Source: Desmodesmus armatus | Taxonomy: Eukaryota; Chlorophyta; Chlorophyceae; Sphaeropleales; Scenedesmaceae | Reading direction: 5' to 3' | Assembly: GCA_007449985.2 (NCBI GenBank) | Contig: VIIQ02000132.1 | Span: 185,361-249,360, forward strand | DNA length: 64,000 bases | In this document: positions 24,749 to 35,188 of the stretch, in pieces | How positions within the stretch are numbered: the stretch's first letter is position 1 | Layout: every line of letters begins with the position of its first letter | The notes under the pieces: model-generated | Database searches by the model: none | What the model was told of the DNA's origin: nothing | What the model saw: only the letters and a program-made list of their open reading frames with translations | Program-made: the position numbers and the translations under genes

Positions 24749-25357
24749 TCAAGAAATGATTTCCAGGGCAAGGTCACAGAAAACCACACTGCTCTGCACC
24801 ACATCCCGGAACCGCTGGGCGTGGGCCTTGTGGCTGTTGCTGCCGGGCTGGCTCACAAGAGCCGTCTGCAGGAGCTTGTGCACAATCGCTAACAACATGC
24901 CCAGGAACCAGCGCAGACCCTTGCCTGGCTCGGCAGCAAGGTCTGCATCAAGACACAGCTGCTGCCGCTGCACCCTGCAGAATGCCTCCTGCAGGCGGCC
25001 ACGCAGCCCAGCGCTGTTGAGCAGCTCGCTGTTGGTGCTGGGATGCAAGAGGCTTGGGGCTGCTGCAGCAAAGTGGGTGATGTCCAAGTTGGGTAGTCCC
25101 TGGACATATTGCTGGGTCCATTGCAGCACCTCTGCAACAGCAGCGCTGCGCTGCCCTGCGAGTTTCTGCAACTGCCCAGCCAGGACAGTGGCCGAGTGGC
25201 CCTGTAAGCTAGCCATGCCAGCAGCAAGGCCTGCCTGCTCTGCTGCGGCATGGAGCTCCTCGTCAACCTTGGGTATCTGAAAAGATTTCCGTGCGGAAAC
25301 ACTTCCCGATCCTGCAGCAGCGGAGTTGCTAACAGGCCCACTGCCAACCCGTCTCAT
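24749..25357 (-). CDS. Unknown 202-residue protein, possibly detached N-terminus of the giant coiled-coil gene
   Basis: Uninterrupted frame from ATG 25357 to TGA 24749, with normal coding character: FQIPKVDEELHAAAEQAGL, then SLLHPSTNSELLNSAGLRGRLQEAF, RWFLGMLLAIVHKLLQTALVS and a final FRDVVQSSVVFCDLALEI. The helical, Leu-rich content suggests an alpha-helical domain; no family recognised. A frame with YLPELQQQQ continues upstream to a potential acceptor (CACCTAG at about 25393), so further 5' exons are possible. Its stop lies only about 300 bp before the ATG of the downstream same-strand gene. The frame of that gene is open right up to a second TGA beside this one, across a 7-bp direct duplication (24739-24752). 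The two may therefore be one gene split by mutation or by an intron I could not define. Confidence 0.55.
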   Translation of the reverse strand: MRRVGSGPVSNSAAAGSGSVSARKSFQIPKVDEELHAAAEQAGLAAGMASLQGHSATVLAGQLQKLAGQRSAAVAEVLQWTQQYVQGLPNLDITHFAAAAPSLLHPSTNSELLNSAGLRGRLQEAFCRVQRQQLCLDADLAAEPGKGLRWFLGMLLAIVHKLLQTALVSQPGSNSHKAHAQRFRDVVQSSVVFCDLALEIIS

Positions 25358-25659
25358 GCTTTGCTGCTGCTGCAGTTCCGGGAGGTACCTAGGTGAAAGG
25401 TTTGTTGCATAAGATATGCTAAGCTATGCCGCTGTGCAACTGCTGCACGTGTCCCATGGCTGGTTCCGAGAGAAGGGTGTGTGGATGGCGGGGCCCACGA
25501 TGGGCAGCCATACTAAGACGTTGGGGTTCCCGATCAGACGGCCACCTGCTCAGAAGATGCTTAGTGACGGATAAGGCTCCGCATGGGCCCTTAAGTGTTG
25601 CTGGACTGGACCCTGGCTTGAACCGCATGTTCAAACAAACACAGCAAAACTGAACCAAA
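25358..25659. other. Intergenic, no gene seen
   Basis: A 79-codon minus frame exists here but lacks convincing splice connection to the frame below it. Otherwise featureless. Confidence 0.3.
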
Positions 25660-25790
25660 CGCGGCTAGGTCATCGGCAGTCTTCAGATAGTTCAAAGAGA
25701 TGTCACCCCAACAGGCCACGGGGCACCAGCAGCACAAACAGCACGTGATCCTCATGGCAAGTGCTTGCATGTGACCCCAGGGTTGGGGTG
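25660..25790. repeat. Flanking direct repeat, copy 1
   Basis: GGTCATCGGCAGTCTTC, then CACGGGGCACCAGCA and AAGTGCTTGCATGTGACCCC recur in the same order and orientation at 30370-30520. The two copies bracket the first head-array-tail module. Confidence 0.75.
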
Positions 25791-25849
25791 GAGCCTAGCC
25801 TAGTAGGGTGGGGCGTGAGGAGACTTGAGTGGGTTGGGGGTTGAATTGC

Positions 25850-26435
25850 CCACTGGTTGGCAGCTGCAGGAATGTGGCGGATATGTGAACTACGACATGT
25901 GTGACACAAGAGGGCCCTCCCTAGGGAGGAAATGGTATGACAGGGTACGCCACCTGGCGCACCCGCAGGGGGCTTGCCAAGTTGGGGGGTTGTGGTGGTA
26001 TATGGGCCCCATACATGCGGCATGTAAGACACAGCCCATCAAGTATCATTCAAACAATTCTTATGAAAGCTAGATACTGCCTTGTAGCTTCAGGCCAGTG
26101 TGGTGGAAGGTATTGAGATGTTCTTCACATCATGGGCAACCCTGTCGTATGGGAGGGCGTACACTCAAGGCAGCACACGCATACAGTCAGTACGCTCAGT
26201 CGCTGCACAGGGTGCGGTCCATTGACATCATGCCACGGCTGCGGGTGTGTGAACTTTCTCAAAGGTGCCGGGGGAAAGCAGAATTGGACTGCTTACAGAG
26301 CGCCAGCACCCCCATGAAGCATGCAAGCAAATATGTGTGCATGCTGCTGGTGAGTCTGTTGCCTTATCCATCTGGCCGATGGCAGCGATGATGCCGGCTC
26401 CTGAGCTGTCTCCAGGCAATCAGAGAAGCTCTAGC
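25850..26435. repeat. Degenerate block X end plus 'head', module copy 1
   Basis: A diverged version of 34600-35188: GTTGGCAGCTGCAGG..ATGTGGCGGA, GACACA..AGGG, GAAATGGTATGACAGGGTA, GGCCAGTG..GTGGAAGGTATT, then GTCCATTGACATCATGCCAC and GCAAATATGTGTGCATG. The Cys-rich minus-strand peptide found in the third copy is interrupted here by a TGA (CP*CEEHLNTFH). Confidence 0.7.
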
Positions 26436-28640
26436 ACTGACACGCTGCTGCAGTCACACTCCCAGCCAGAGCTGCATGCATCGTGTCTGTTGGAGGCCGT
26501 AAGCCCCTTCCAAACACAACGACACAGCCAGGCTGGGCAGGCATTTGTCAGTCACGGCGTGGTGGTGGGTTTTTACCCTGGCCTGTAATTCAGAGAGAGG
26601 GGCCACCACCCGCTACAGCCGTGACCAGCCCTTGCGTGTGCTGCTGCTGATTACTACGCTGCTGCTGCAGTTGACTATAGCACTGACACGCTGCTGCAGT
26701 CACACTCCCAGCCAGAGCTGCATGCATCGTGTTTGTTGGAGGCCGTAAGCCCCTTTCAAACACAACGACACAGCTAGGCTGGGCAGGCATTTGTCAGTCA
26801 CGGCGTGGTGGTGGGTTTTTACCCTGGCCTGTAATTCAGAGAGAGGGGCCACCACCGCTACAGCCGTGACCAGCCCTTGCGTGTGCTGCTGCTGTAGATG
26901 TTGCCGCTGCTGCTGCAGTTGACTATAGCCCTGACACGCTGCTGCAGTCACACTCCCAGCCAGAGCTGCATGCATCGTGTCTGTTGGAGGCCGTAAGCCC
27001 CTTCCAAACACAACGACACAGCTAGGCTGGGCAGGCATTTGTCAGTCATGGCGTGGTGGTGGGTTTTTACCCTGGCCTGTAATTCAGAGAGAGGGGCCAC
27101 CACCCGCTACAGCCGTGACCAGCCCTTGCGTGTGCTGCTGCTGTAGATGTTGCCGCTGCTGCTGCAGTTGACTGTAGCACTGACACGCTGCTGCAGTCAC
27201 ACTCCCAGCCAGAGCTGCATGCATCGTGTCTGTTGGAGGCCGTAAGCCCCTTCCAAACACAACGACACAGCTAGGCTGGGCAGGCATTTGTCAGTCACGG
27301 CGTGGTGGTGGGTTTTTACCCTGGCCTGTAATTCAGAGAGAGGGGCCACCACCCGCTGCAGCCGTGACCAGCCCTTGCGTGTGCTGCTGCTGTAGATGTT
27401 GCCGCTGCTGCTGCAGTTGACTATAGCACTGACACGCTGCTGCAGTCACACACCCAGCCAGAGCTGCATGCATCGTGTCTGTTGGAGGCCGCAAGCCCCT
27501 TCCAAACACAACGACACAGCTAGGCTGGGCAGGCATTTGTCAGTCACGGCGTGGTGGTGGGTTTTTACCCTGGCCTGTAATTCAGAGAGAGGGGCCACCA
27601 CCCGCTGCAGCCGTGACCAGCCCTTGCGTGTGCTGCTGCTGTAGATGTTGCCGCTGCTGCTGCAGTTGACTATAGCACTGACACGCTGCTGCAGTCACAC
27701 ACCCAGCCAGAGCTGCATGCATCGTGTCTGTTGGAGGCCGTAAGCCCCTTCCAAACACAACGACACAGCTAGGCTGGGCAGGCATTTGTCAGTCACGGCG
27801 TGGTGGTGGGTTTTTACCCTGGCCTGTAATTCAGAGAGAGGGGCCACCACCCGCTGCAGCCGTGACCAGCCCTTGCGTGTGCTGCTGCTGTAGATGTTGC
27901 CGCTGCTGCTGCAGTTGACTGTAGCACTGACACGCTGCTGCAGTCACACTCCCAGCCAGAGCTGCATGCATCGTGTCTGTTGGAGGCCGTAAGCCCCTTT
28001 CAAACACAACGACACAGCTAGGCTGGGCAGGCATTTGTCAGTCACGGCGTGGTGGTGGGTTTTTACCCTGGCCTGTAATTCAGAGAGAGGGGCCACCACC
28101 CGCTACTGCCGTGACCAGCCCTTGCGTGTGCTGCTGCTGTAGGTGTTGCCGCTGCTGCTGCAGTTGACTGTAGCACTGACACGCTGCTGCAGTCACACTC
28201 CCAGCCAGAGCTGCATGCATCGTGTCTGTTGGAGGCCGTAAGCCCCTTCCAAACACAACGACACAGCTAGGCTGGGCAGGCATTTGTCAGTCACGGCGTG
28301 GTGGTGGGTTTTTACCCTGGCCTGTAATTCAGAGAGAGGGGCCACCACCCGCTACAGCCGTGACCAGCCCTTGCGTGTGCTGCTGCTGTAGATGTTGCCG
28401 CTGCTGCTGCAGTTGACTGTAGCACTGACACGCTGCTGCAGTCACACTCCCAGCCAGAGCTGCATGCATCGTGTCTGTTGGAGGCCGTAAGCCCCTTCCA
28501 AACACAACGACACAGCTAGGCTGGGCAGGCATTTGTCAGTCACGGCGTGGTGGTGGGTTTTTACCCTGGCCTGTAATTCAGAGAGAGGGGCCACCACCCG
28601 CTACAGCCGTGACCAGCCCTTGCGTGTGCTGCTGCTGTCG
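26436..28640. repeat. Satellite array 1, 249-bp unit, about 9 copies
   Basis: Units start (ACTGACACGCTGCTGCAGTC) at 26436, 26682, 26930, 27179, 27428, 27677, 27926, 28175 and 28424. The first two are 246-248 bp, the others exactly 249 bp, and the last is truncated after GTGCTGCTGCTGT. Copies differ by only a few substitutions (GCTACAGCC/GCTGCAGCC; GACTATAGC/GACTGTAGC). The unit holds 64-67-codon open frames on both strands but each is closed by a stop in every unit, so it is not a repeated-domain protein. Confidence 0.95.
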
Positions 28641-30369
28641 ACACTAGCTGCACAGGGAGTCTAGAGCAAGCTACTGCTACGGTGGCACTCCTATCGAGTG
28701 CCTGCTGCTGTCTGTTGTGGGAGGCTGCAGCCAGCTGGCAGCATATCCCTGAGCCTCTGTGCTCGCTTGCTGCTATACTGTTACCGAGTACACTATTCAC
28801 CTTTGTATGGTGCTGACATGGCTGCTCCTGGGGGCGCACAGCAGCTGCTGGCCTCTGGTGCGTTGCTGGGGCCTGTCCGCTGGTACGCGCCCTGCCGGCT
28901 TCTGAACTGCAAGTCAAGAAATCATGTATGATAGTTAGCTGTATGTTTTATAATGCTTGAGCCGGATGACCCAATTTCTAGAGCAGAAGGCCAAAGACCG
29001 CCCAGCTCCAGGAGGAAAGCAGCGACAGACTCGGAAACAGTCATCACATGAAAACAGCCTCTTCACTCTTACCTTAATGGTATGGGCCTGCTGTTGTCTC
29101 CGAAAATCGGCACGGAAGCTGCCCCGCTGCCCAGTCATTGTCGCAAAGGTGCTATATGTGTGCTGCTTGACAACTGTTGGTGGATGAGTGCTTATGAAAT
29201 CAACAAGTCCGTCACCCTTCAAGGTTTGTAGTGGACGAGCTGGAAAGGTAACGGGTGTCACTTTGGCGTGACTAATTGTAACTCCAACACCGCCAAGCTG
29301 CTTTGTTTTGTTTGATGCATTATTGAGACTCTGCATGGCTGCCTTGACCTCTCAGAGTCTGAGGCAGTGTTGTTGGCAGCAGCGGCTGCAGCAGAGCCCA
29401 CTTACTGCTTCCATGAGCACAGCCCACAAACAGTTCCTTTACTGCCCATGTGGCGAGCTCATACGAGAAGAGCTTAGTCCGTCAGTCCCATACAGTTTGT
29501 GGATGTGAGCAGTGCGCAGCTGCAGGCTGTTGACTCCCTCAGGGCCTGTCACCCCCACCTACAGCGAACGTGCTGTACTCATATTGAGTGAGGGCAAGAG
29601 AAGGGTATAGTCAGTAAATGCCAGTGAGATGCCTCAGGCTGAACGTTTATGCACAGGGGAAAACCAGTCCAGCAGGTGCCCTCAAGTCGAAAGACTCAGG
29701 GGGGTGGATGGTCCAGCCCTCTATAGACACTGTTGCTGGGCTCAGACCTGCGATGCAGTCGCTTGCTTGTGATGGGCGCAGAAGGTACAAGAGAACCAGC
29801 AGCTAACCATGCTATCCAGCATTAGTGGCAGCATCCCAACATGTCGTAGGCACAGCAGCTGTCAGCAGATGCTTCCAGCAGTGCCGCAGTGCACCAAAAG
29901 CTGGTCACAATAATTGCTGTCATCGAGTCAACACCCTCCTGACCAAGGCCCGGCAGCATCAAACCGTTGCCAATGCCAGGCCACAAATATGACACAGTTG
30001 CAGAACAGTACCTTCTTAGATGACGGTCCAGCAGCCCCTCACTTCAGCAGTGAGGCCATGACAGCAAAAGAGGGATTTATTGATTGATGTAATAAGGCAA
30101 ACCAAAAGACTCAGTAAACTGAATTCAGTCAACATCCTCAGTTTCTCCTCAACCACAGCTACTGCAGCTGCTTTTGACATGCCAGCCCCTCTTCCCTGCA
30201 CACTGTGCAGCCCCCATCACAGCAAACAGCCTTGCTTGAAGCAGCAAACAGTCATCAAGCACAGCATCTACAGCTGCCTTGGACATGCCTTCTCCGCCTT
30301 TGCTACACACTGTGCAGCCCCCTGCGTTACTTTCGCAGTGAAGCGCTCAGACAAAACCGCTGGATACCA
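28641..30369. repeat. 'Tail', module copy 1 (decayed)
   Basis: Collinear with the third module's tail (38641-40330) but clearly diverged: CTGCACA(G)GGA, GTGCCTGCTGCTGTCTGTTG, GGCTGCTCCTGGGGGCGCACAGC, GAAGCTGCCCCGCTGCCCAGTCATTGT, then GCAGTGCCGCAGT. On the minus strand it carries peptide remnants also seen in the third copy (TMTGQRGSFR; GMSKAAA.AVVEEKL), broken by stops and frameshifts. Probably a decayed copy of a gene or element. Confidence 0.65.
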
Positions 30370-30520
30370 CTGGTGAGGTCATCAGCGGTCTTCCAAAAAA
30401 CCAATTTGGCCCCTTGAGTTTTGATTTGATTTGACAGGACACGGGGCACCAGCACATCTCCACCAGCAGCACATAATCCTGGGGTCAAGTGCTTGCATGT
30501 GACCCCAGGGTCGGGGGGGG
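30370..30520. repeat. Flanking direct repeat, copy 2
   Basis: Partner of 25660-25790 (GGTCATCAGCGGTCTTC, CACGGGGCACCAGCA, AAGTGCTTGCATGTGACCCC). Confidence 0.75.
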
Positions 30521-31130
30521 GGGTGCATAAGAGGACAACCCCCCATTAGAGTACTACAGAATTGTACCCAGAACATACACGGAGTACAGGGCCAGAATTT
30601 GACCAGAATTGGCCAGAATTCTGAGCCGTTCAGCGCACACCAAGGCATTCTTTTCTAAGACCACCAGACACCCCCCTGCCCCCCTGCACTCTGGCATTCT
30701 GCCCACTCTGAGCCATGCCACCCACTCTGAACCATTCTAGCAGTCCACCAGCCGCCCAGTAGCTGATCCTTCAGTGTGAGCTGGGTGTTCTCGCGGACAA
30801 AGCAGCAAGCGGAGCCAAGCCAGAAACCCTACTCCTGCCACCATGACCATAAGCCCTACACAAAACCCTGATATCCCAGGCCGCTGATTTCTTTGATGGG
30901 GCTCAAGTAGACGGCTGTGGGGTACTGTGGAGCCCGTAGGGATGCAGGGCTGGGGTGTTAGGGTTGTGGGCAGGTAGTAGGTTTTTGGTGTCTGCAACTG
31001 CTTTAGGGTTTCTGGATCGGCGGAGCCCCTACGGACAGTTTAGGGTTTCTTGGGGGGGCCCAGGGGGTGCAGGTACTAGGGTTTATATTCATTGACAGAA
31101 CGACACTGGAAGGGGGCGGGTTCAAGACAG
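30521..31130. other. Unique spacer, no gene seen
   Basis: Contains a G9 run near 30511-30530 and AGGGTTT-like words (30952-31084: TTAGGGTTG, TTTAGGGTTTCT twice, CTAGGGTTTAT) scattered over ~130 bp. No coding frame is supported. Confidence 0.35.
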
Positions 31131-31739
31131 TTTGAAGCTAGAGTGTCCTGGTGTGGGCAAAGTGGGGGGGAGTGGGCAGAATGCCAGAGTGGCAGGCTGG
31201 GGACTTAGGACAATTATCCTCACAAAAGCGTCAGGCTTCTCTGTTTTGATCCTCAGTATTTTGTTCCTTCTGGTTTGTTCTACTATCTCCGTGATATCAT
31301 TGAATGGCTGGCATGCGCTCTTGAGCTTCATAGCTACAGGTATAACTTTGCTTTTTGGATGCCTCGAGTGGCAGTGGGAGGGAATGGGCGGAATGCCAGA
31401 ATGGCAGGCTGGGGACTTGCGAAAATCCAGCTTGAGTGTCCTGGAGTGGGCAGAGTGGGAGGGAGTGGGCAGAAAGCCAAAGTGGCAGGCTGGGGACTTC
31501 AACAAAAAAGGGATTACTCAGATTACTCAGAGTTCACAGGACCACTCATGGGTGCGGTGCGAGGCGAGAAGTTGTGATAGTACTCAGAGTGAAATATGGG
31601 GGTATTGTCAGTTTCTCTTTGATTTGGTTGGCAGCTGCAGGCATGTGGCGGACTCTCTTGAGCCTCATAGCTACCGGTGTAACTTTGATTTGATTTGGAT
31701 GTGTGAAATGCGACATGCGTGACACATGAGGGTCCTATC
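31131..31739. repeat. Block X, copy 1
   Basis: 31228-31739 is nearly identical to 34192-34700. It contains short direct repeats (GAGTGTCCTGGAGTGGGCA, near 31139 and 31433). Plus-strand frames of 196 codons here and 174 codons in the second copy include a hydrophobic stretch (FSVLILSILFLLVC). The minus strand has a more coding-like segment (MKLKSAC.PFNDITEI and EQTRRNKILRIKTEKP). Neither has supporting splice or start context, so I do not call a gene. Confidence 0.8.
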
Positions 31740-32472
31740 ATCATCATCATCATCATCATTACACGTGTTTCCGGCCAGGTTCATTGTGCATGCAGCAAGC
31801 TGCAAGCAGCAAATCGACCTTGGTGCAAGACAAGCAAGACACCACCAGGCGACCAGTGACCTAGGACACTAGAAAGCCTGTGCCAGTTACGGCCACAACG
31901 CAGGCATACAAAGGGCATAAAAGCAGCAGCGCTGAAACGGGCTGCTGACGACCACCCCAAACATGCTGCTGTGTGGTTTCAAAACCAAAACCAAACTACT
32001 GTAGTGGTATTCCCAAGGACCTGTGGTCAGCAAGTCGCTCGAGTGCCCCAAGCAAGCACTAGGCGTAGCTGGGTGAGCAGAGCTCTGCAACCCACAACAG
32101 TAGTTGTTCGCCAGGTCACCACTTCAGCTGCTGTGCAACCACATATTGAAAACCGCCCCAGAAAACCATCCATGTGGCATCCATATGTCCGTGTTGTGGG
32201 ATAGGGCGGGTGATCCTGTGAGCTGTGTGGCAGACAGCTCGATCCAAGCCACAGCACTCTCATGCACTACTGCTGCTGCTGCTCCCTGACTGTCCACGCA
32301 GCTAGGCTGCTCCTTCTCGCCACCTGACATGGGAACCTTCAAAGATACCTTGCCACGGCATCACACCACACCAGATAGCCGCTGCATGTAGACGCTGCTG
32401 CCACGGGGCGTTACCCTCGACAGGTACCCCGAGCATGCTGCCTTTGCCGCATGGACAGGGTCCTATCTTGAT
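31740..32472. mobile_element. 733-bp insertion with 11-bp target duplication
   Basis: Block X and head are contiguous at 34690 but are separated here. AGGGTCCTATC occurs at 31729-31739 and again at 32473-32483 around the insert; a further copy (32457-32467) lies at the insert's own end. The insert starts with a run of ATC triplets. It shares an ordered set of words (GAAACGG.CTGCT, ACCACCCCA.ACATGCTGCT) with 58690-58990, which also follows ATC triplets. No coding frame and no clear terminal inverted repeat; non-autonomous element of unknown class. Confidence 0.55.
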
Positions 32473-32704
32473 AGGGTCCTATCTTGGGATGAAATGGTAT
32501 GACAGGGTATGTCGGATGGCGTACCAGCAGGGGGCTTGGGGGGTTGTGGTGGTAGTGTATGGGGGTGTGTAAGAACTTACACAGAACTTAGTGTATCATT
32601 CATGCAACCGTTATAAGGACAGTCAGATATCGTCTTGTAGGTGCAGGCCAGTGCGTGGAAGGTATTAAGATGTTCTCCACAACATGGGCAGCCCTGTAAT
32701 ATAA
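32473..32704. repeat. 'Head', module copy 2
   Basis: Nearly identical to 34689-34918. Here the head is joined directly to the tail at ATATAAAGCTGCCAGCAGTG (about 32700-32719), so the 249-bp array and about 1.4 kb of flanking sequence are absent. On the minus strand an open frame crosses the junction (32771-32577), including LQGCPCCGEHLNTFHALAC and CPYNGC, a possible zinc-binding arrangement. Confidence 0.8.
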
Positions 32705-34191
32705 AGCTGCCAGCAGTGCCGCAGTCCACCAACAAAGCTGCACACAAGTGCTGTGCAAGAACCAGATGCACTGCTGCTGGTATCGCCGCTCCACGCCTTC
32801 CTGACCAAAGCCCAACAGCATCAACCCGTTGCCAGTGTCAGGCCACAAAAATGACACAGGTGCAAAACAGTACTTTCCCAAATAACGCGCCAGCAGCACC
32901 TCACTCCAGCAGGGGGGCCATGCCAGCAAATAGGGACATGTCAACAGTCACGGAAGTCAGTCACCAAACTCAATTTCTCCTCGACCACAGCTGCTGCAGC
33001 TGCCTTTGACATGCCTGCCCCGCTTCCCTGCACACTGTGCAGCCCCCTGCTTCACTCCAGCAGTGAAGTGAAGCCCTCACAGCAGACAGGAGCCAGCAAA
33101 CAGTCATCAAGCACAGCTGCCCTTGGACATATATTCTCAGTCTTCCCTGCACACTGCCACCTTTGCTTCACTCCAGCTGTGAAGCCATCGCAGCAAACAA
33201 ACGCTGGCAGTTACTAATATCAGTCACCAAACAAGCCACGCCATCAGCAGCAGTGCAGCTGCCTTGGCCAGGCCTGCTCCACTGTTCCTGCACACGGTGC
33301 AGCCCCATGCATCACTTTGGCAGTGAAGGCCTGGAATCAGCAAACAGTTCCTAACCATAGCTGCTGCAGCTGCCTTGCACATGCCTTCTCTGCCTGCACA
33401 TCACACCGCTTGCTTCACTCCAGCAGTGAGGCCATCACAGCAAACAAAGGCTGGCAGTCACTAAAGTCAGTCATAGAAACATCATCGGCAACCGCAGCTG
33501 CTGCAGCGGCCTTTGCCATGCCTGACAAGCCACCAGCAGAGCCTGTGACCCCATCACTGGCTATAGCTGCTGCTGCCACCCCCAACACACCATCCTTGCA
33601 GCCAAGAGGCCCACCCATCCCCTCAGCCCCTAGCTGCTGCTCCTGCTGCAGCTTGCTGTCACCACCAACCCCTAATGCAAAACACCTCCCTCTGCTGCTG
33701 CTCCTGCCGCTCAATCCGTTGCTCCTGAGTACTCTGCCTGCTGTGCACTTGGCAGCCAAGAAGCCCTGCTGTTCCACTGTACAGCTCGACAAGCAAGCCC
33801 TGCTCGTGCACCTCCAACAAATATGCCGTCAGCATACCCCCCACCATGCTGCCTGCTCCCTGACTTGCACCACCACCACCACCACCAACCCCCCTCAACC
33901 CTGCACCACCCCTACCCCAACCCACACCAGCACCAAGAGACACTGCACAGATGCTGTAGTTGTGTCCTGCTGCCTCTGCTGATGCGGCAGCCTGAGGGTG
34001 TGTGGTGGGCGCATGCGCATGCGCGGCACTGGCAGCGGCTTTGCGCCTGGGGACCATGTGCTTGATGAGTGCCTGTGCCACACCCCTGCTGTGCTGGTGC
34101 AGCTGCTGCATGAGCTGCTGGGTGTCCAGAGCACCACTGCCTGCTGGAGACTGAAGGGTGGGCATGTTGGCTGCAGGCGGCACAACAGCAA
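32705..34191 (-). pseudogene. Degraded copy of the 3' part of the gene at 40.75-44.24 kb
   Basis: Collinear and highly similar to 40036-41522. The stretch from about 34191 to 33415 matches that gene's last exon from LAVVPPAANMPTLQ to the shared end FAVMASLLE and stop. Relative to the intact copy it carries a 2-nt deletion (ACCCCTAATGC versus ACCCCTGTAATGC, near 33677), which shifts the frame and stops translation early. It also lacks the two upstream exons. 32705-33414 is the matching 3' flank, including degenerate ~130-170 bp repeats of the exon's end. The break at 34191 falls inside the exon, where it is joined to block X. Confidence 0.75.
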
Positions 34192-34691
34192 GAGGCTTCT
34201 CTGTTTTGATCCTCAGTATTTTGTTCCTTCTGGTTTGTTCTATTATCTCCGTGATATCATTGAATGGCTTGCATGCGCTCTTGAGCTTCATAGCTACAGG
34301 TATAACTTTGCTTTTTGGATGCCTCGAGTGGCAGTGGGAGGGAATGGGCGGAATGCCAGAATGGCAGGCTGGGGACTTGCGAAAATCCAGCTTGAGTGTC
34401 CTGGAGTGGGCAGAGTGGGAGGGAGTGGGCAGAATGCCAAAGTGGCAGGCTGGGGACTCCAACAAAAAAGGGATTACTCAGATTACTCAGAGTTCACAGG
34501 ACCACTCATGGGTGCGGTGCGAGGCGAGAAGTTCTGATAGTACTCAGAGTGAAATATGGGGGTATTGTCAGTTTCTCTTTGATTTGGTTGGCAGCTGCAG
34601 GCATGTGGCGGACTCTCTTGAGCCTCATAGCTACCGGTGTAACTTTGATTTGATTTGGATGTGTGAAATGCGACATGCGTGACACATGAGG
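34192..34691. repeat. Block X, copy 2
   Basis: Nearly identical to 31228-31735 and fused at its left end to the truncated gene copy (CAACAGCAAG|AGGCTTC). On the minus strand the fusion leaves one open frame of 268 codons (34465-33659) that joins block-X peptide (RIKTEKP) in frame to LAVVPPAANMPTL. It then shifts out of frame at the 2-nt deletion. Confidence 0.85.
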
Positions 34692-35188
34692 GTCCTATCT
34701 TGGGATGAAATGGTATGACAGGGTATGTCGGATGGCGTACCAGCAGGGGGCTTGGGGGGTTGTGGTGGTAGTGTATGGGGGTGTGTAAGAACTTACACAG
34801 AACTTAGTGTATCATTCATGCAACCGTTATAAGGACAGTCAGATATCGTCTTGTAGGTGCAGGCCAGTGCGTGGAAGGTATTAAGATGTTCTCCACAACA
34901 TGGGCAGCCCTGTAATATGAGGGGGCATACACAAAAGGCAACACAGGCACAATCAATGCGCTCAATCGCTGCACAAGGTGCGGTCCATTGACATCATGCC
35001 ACGGCTGCGGATGTGTGAAGTATATCCGGGGGAAAGCAGAATTGGACTGCTTTCAGGGCGCCAGCACCCCCATAGAGCATGTAAGCAAATATGTGTGCAT
35101 GGTGATGGTGAGTGTGCTGCCTTATCATCTGGCCCAAGGCAGTGATGATACAGCTGCTGATTTGTCACCACCATTTGAAGGGCACAAT
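34692..35188. repeat. 'Head', module copy 3
   Basis: Best-preserved head. On the minus strand 34990-34793 encodes AIERIDCACVAFCVCPLI followed by LQGCPCCGEHLNTFHALAC, KTISDCPYNGC and a stop. The Cys/His pattern (C-P-C-C...H...H...C...C...C) suggests metal binding. An ATATTACAG precedes GGC TGC CCA and may be a splice acceptor, so this could be the final exon of an element-encoded gene whose array-bearing intron lies between head and tail. Confidence 0.6.

Noticed and set aside
22937..24892. 651-codon plus-strand frame opposite the giant coiled-coil gene
   Set aside because: It mirrors GCN/CAG codons of the real minus-strand gene. Its translation is Ala/Leu/Pro/Cys-rich without domain character.
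26436..28640. CRISPR-like array
   Set aside because: The repeats are contiguous 249-bp units with no unique spacers, in an intron-rich eukaryotic genome.
30952..31084. AGGGTTT words suggesting a telomeric remnant
   Set aside because: Only scattered single copies separated by unrelated sequence; no tandem TTTAGGG or TTTTAGGG array.
31132..31722. 196-codon plus frame with a hydrophobic segment in block X
   Set aside because: It is retained in both X copies only because they are nearly identical. The opposite strand looks more protein-like, and there is no promoter or splice context.
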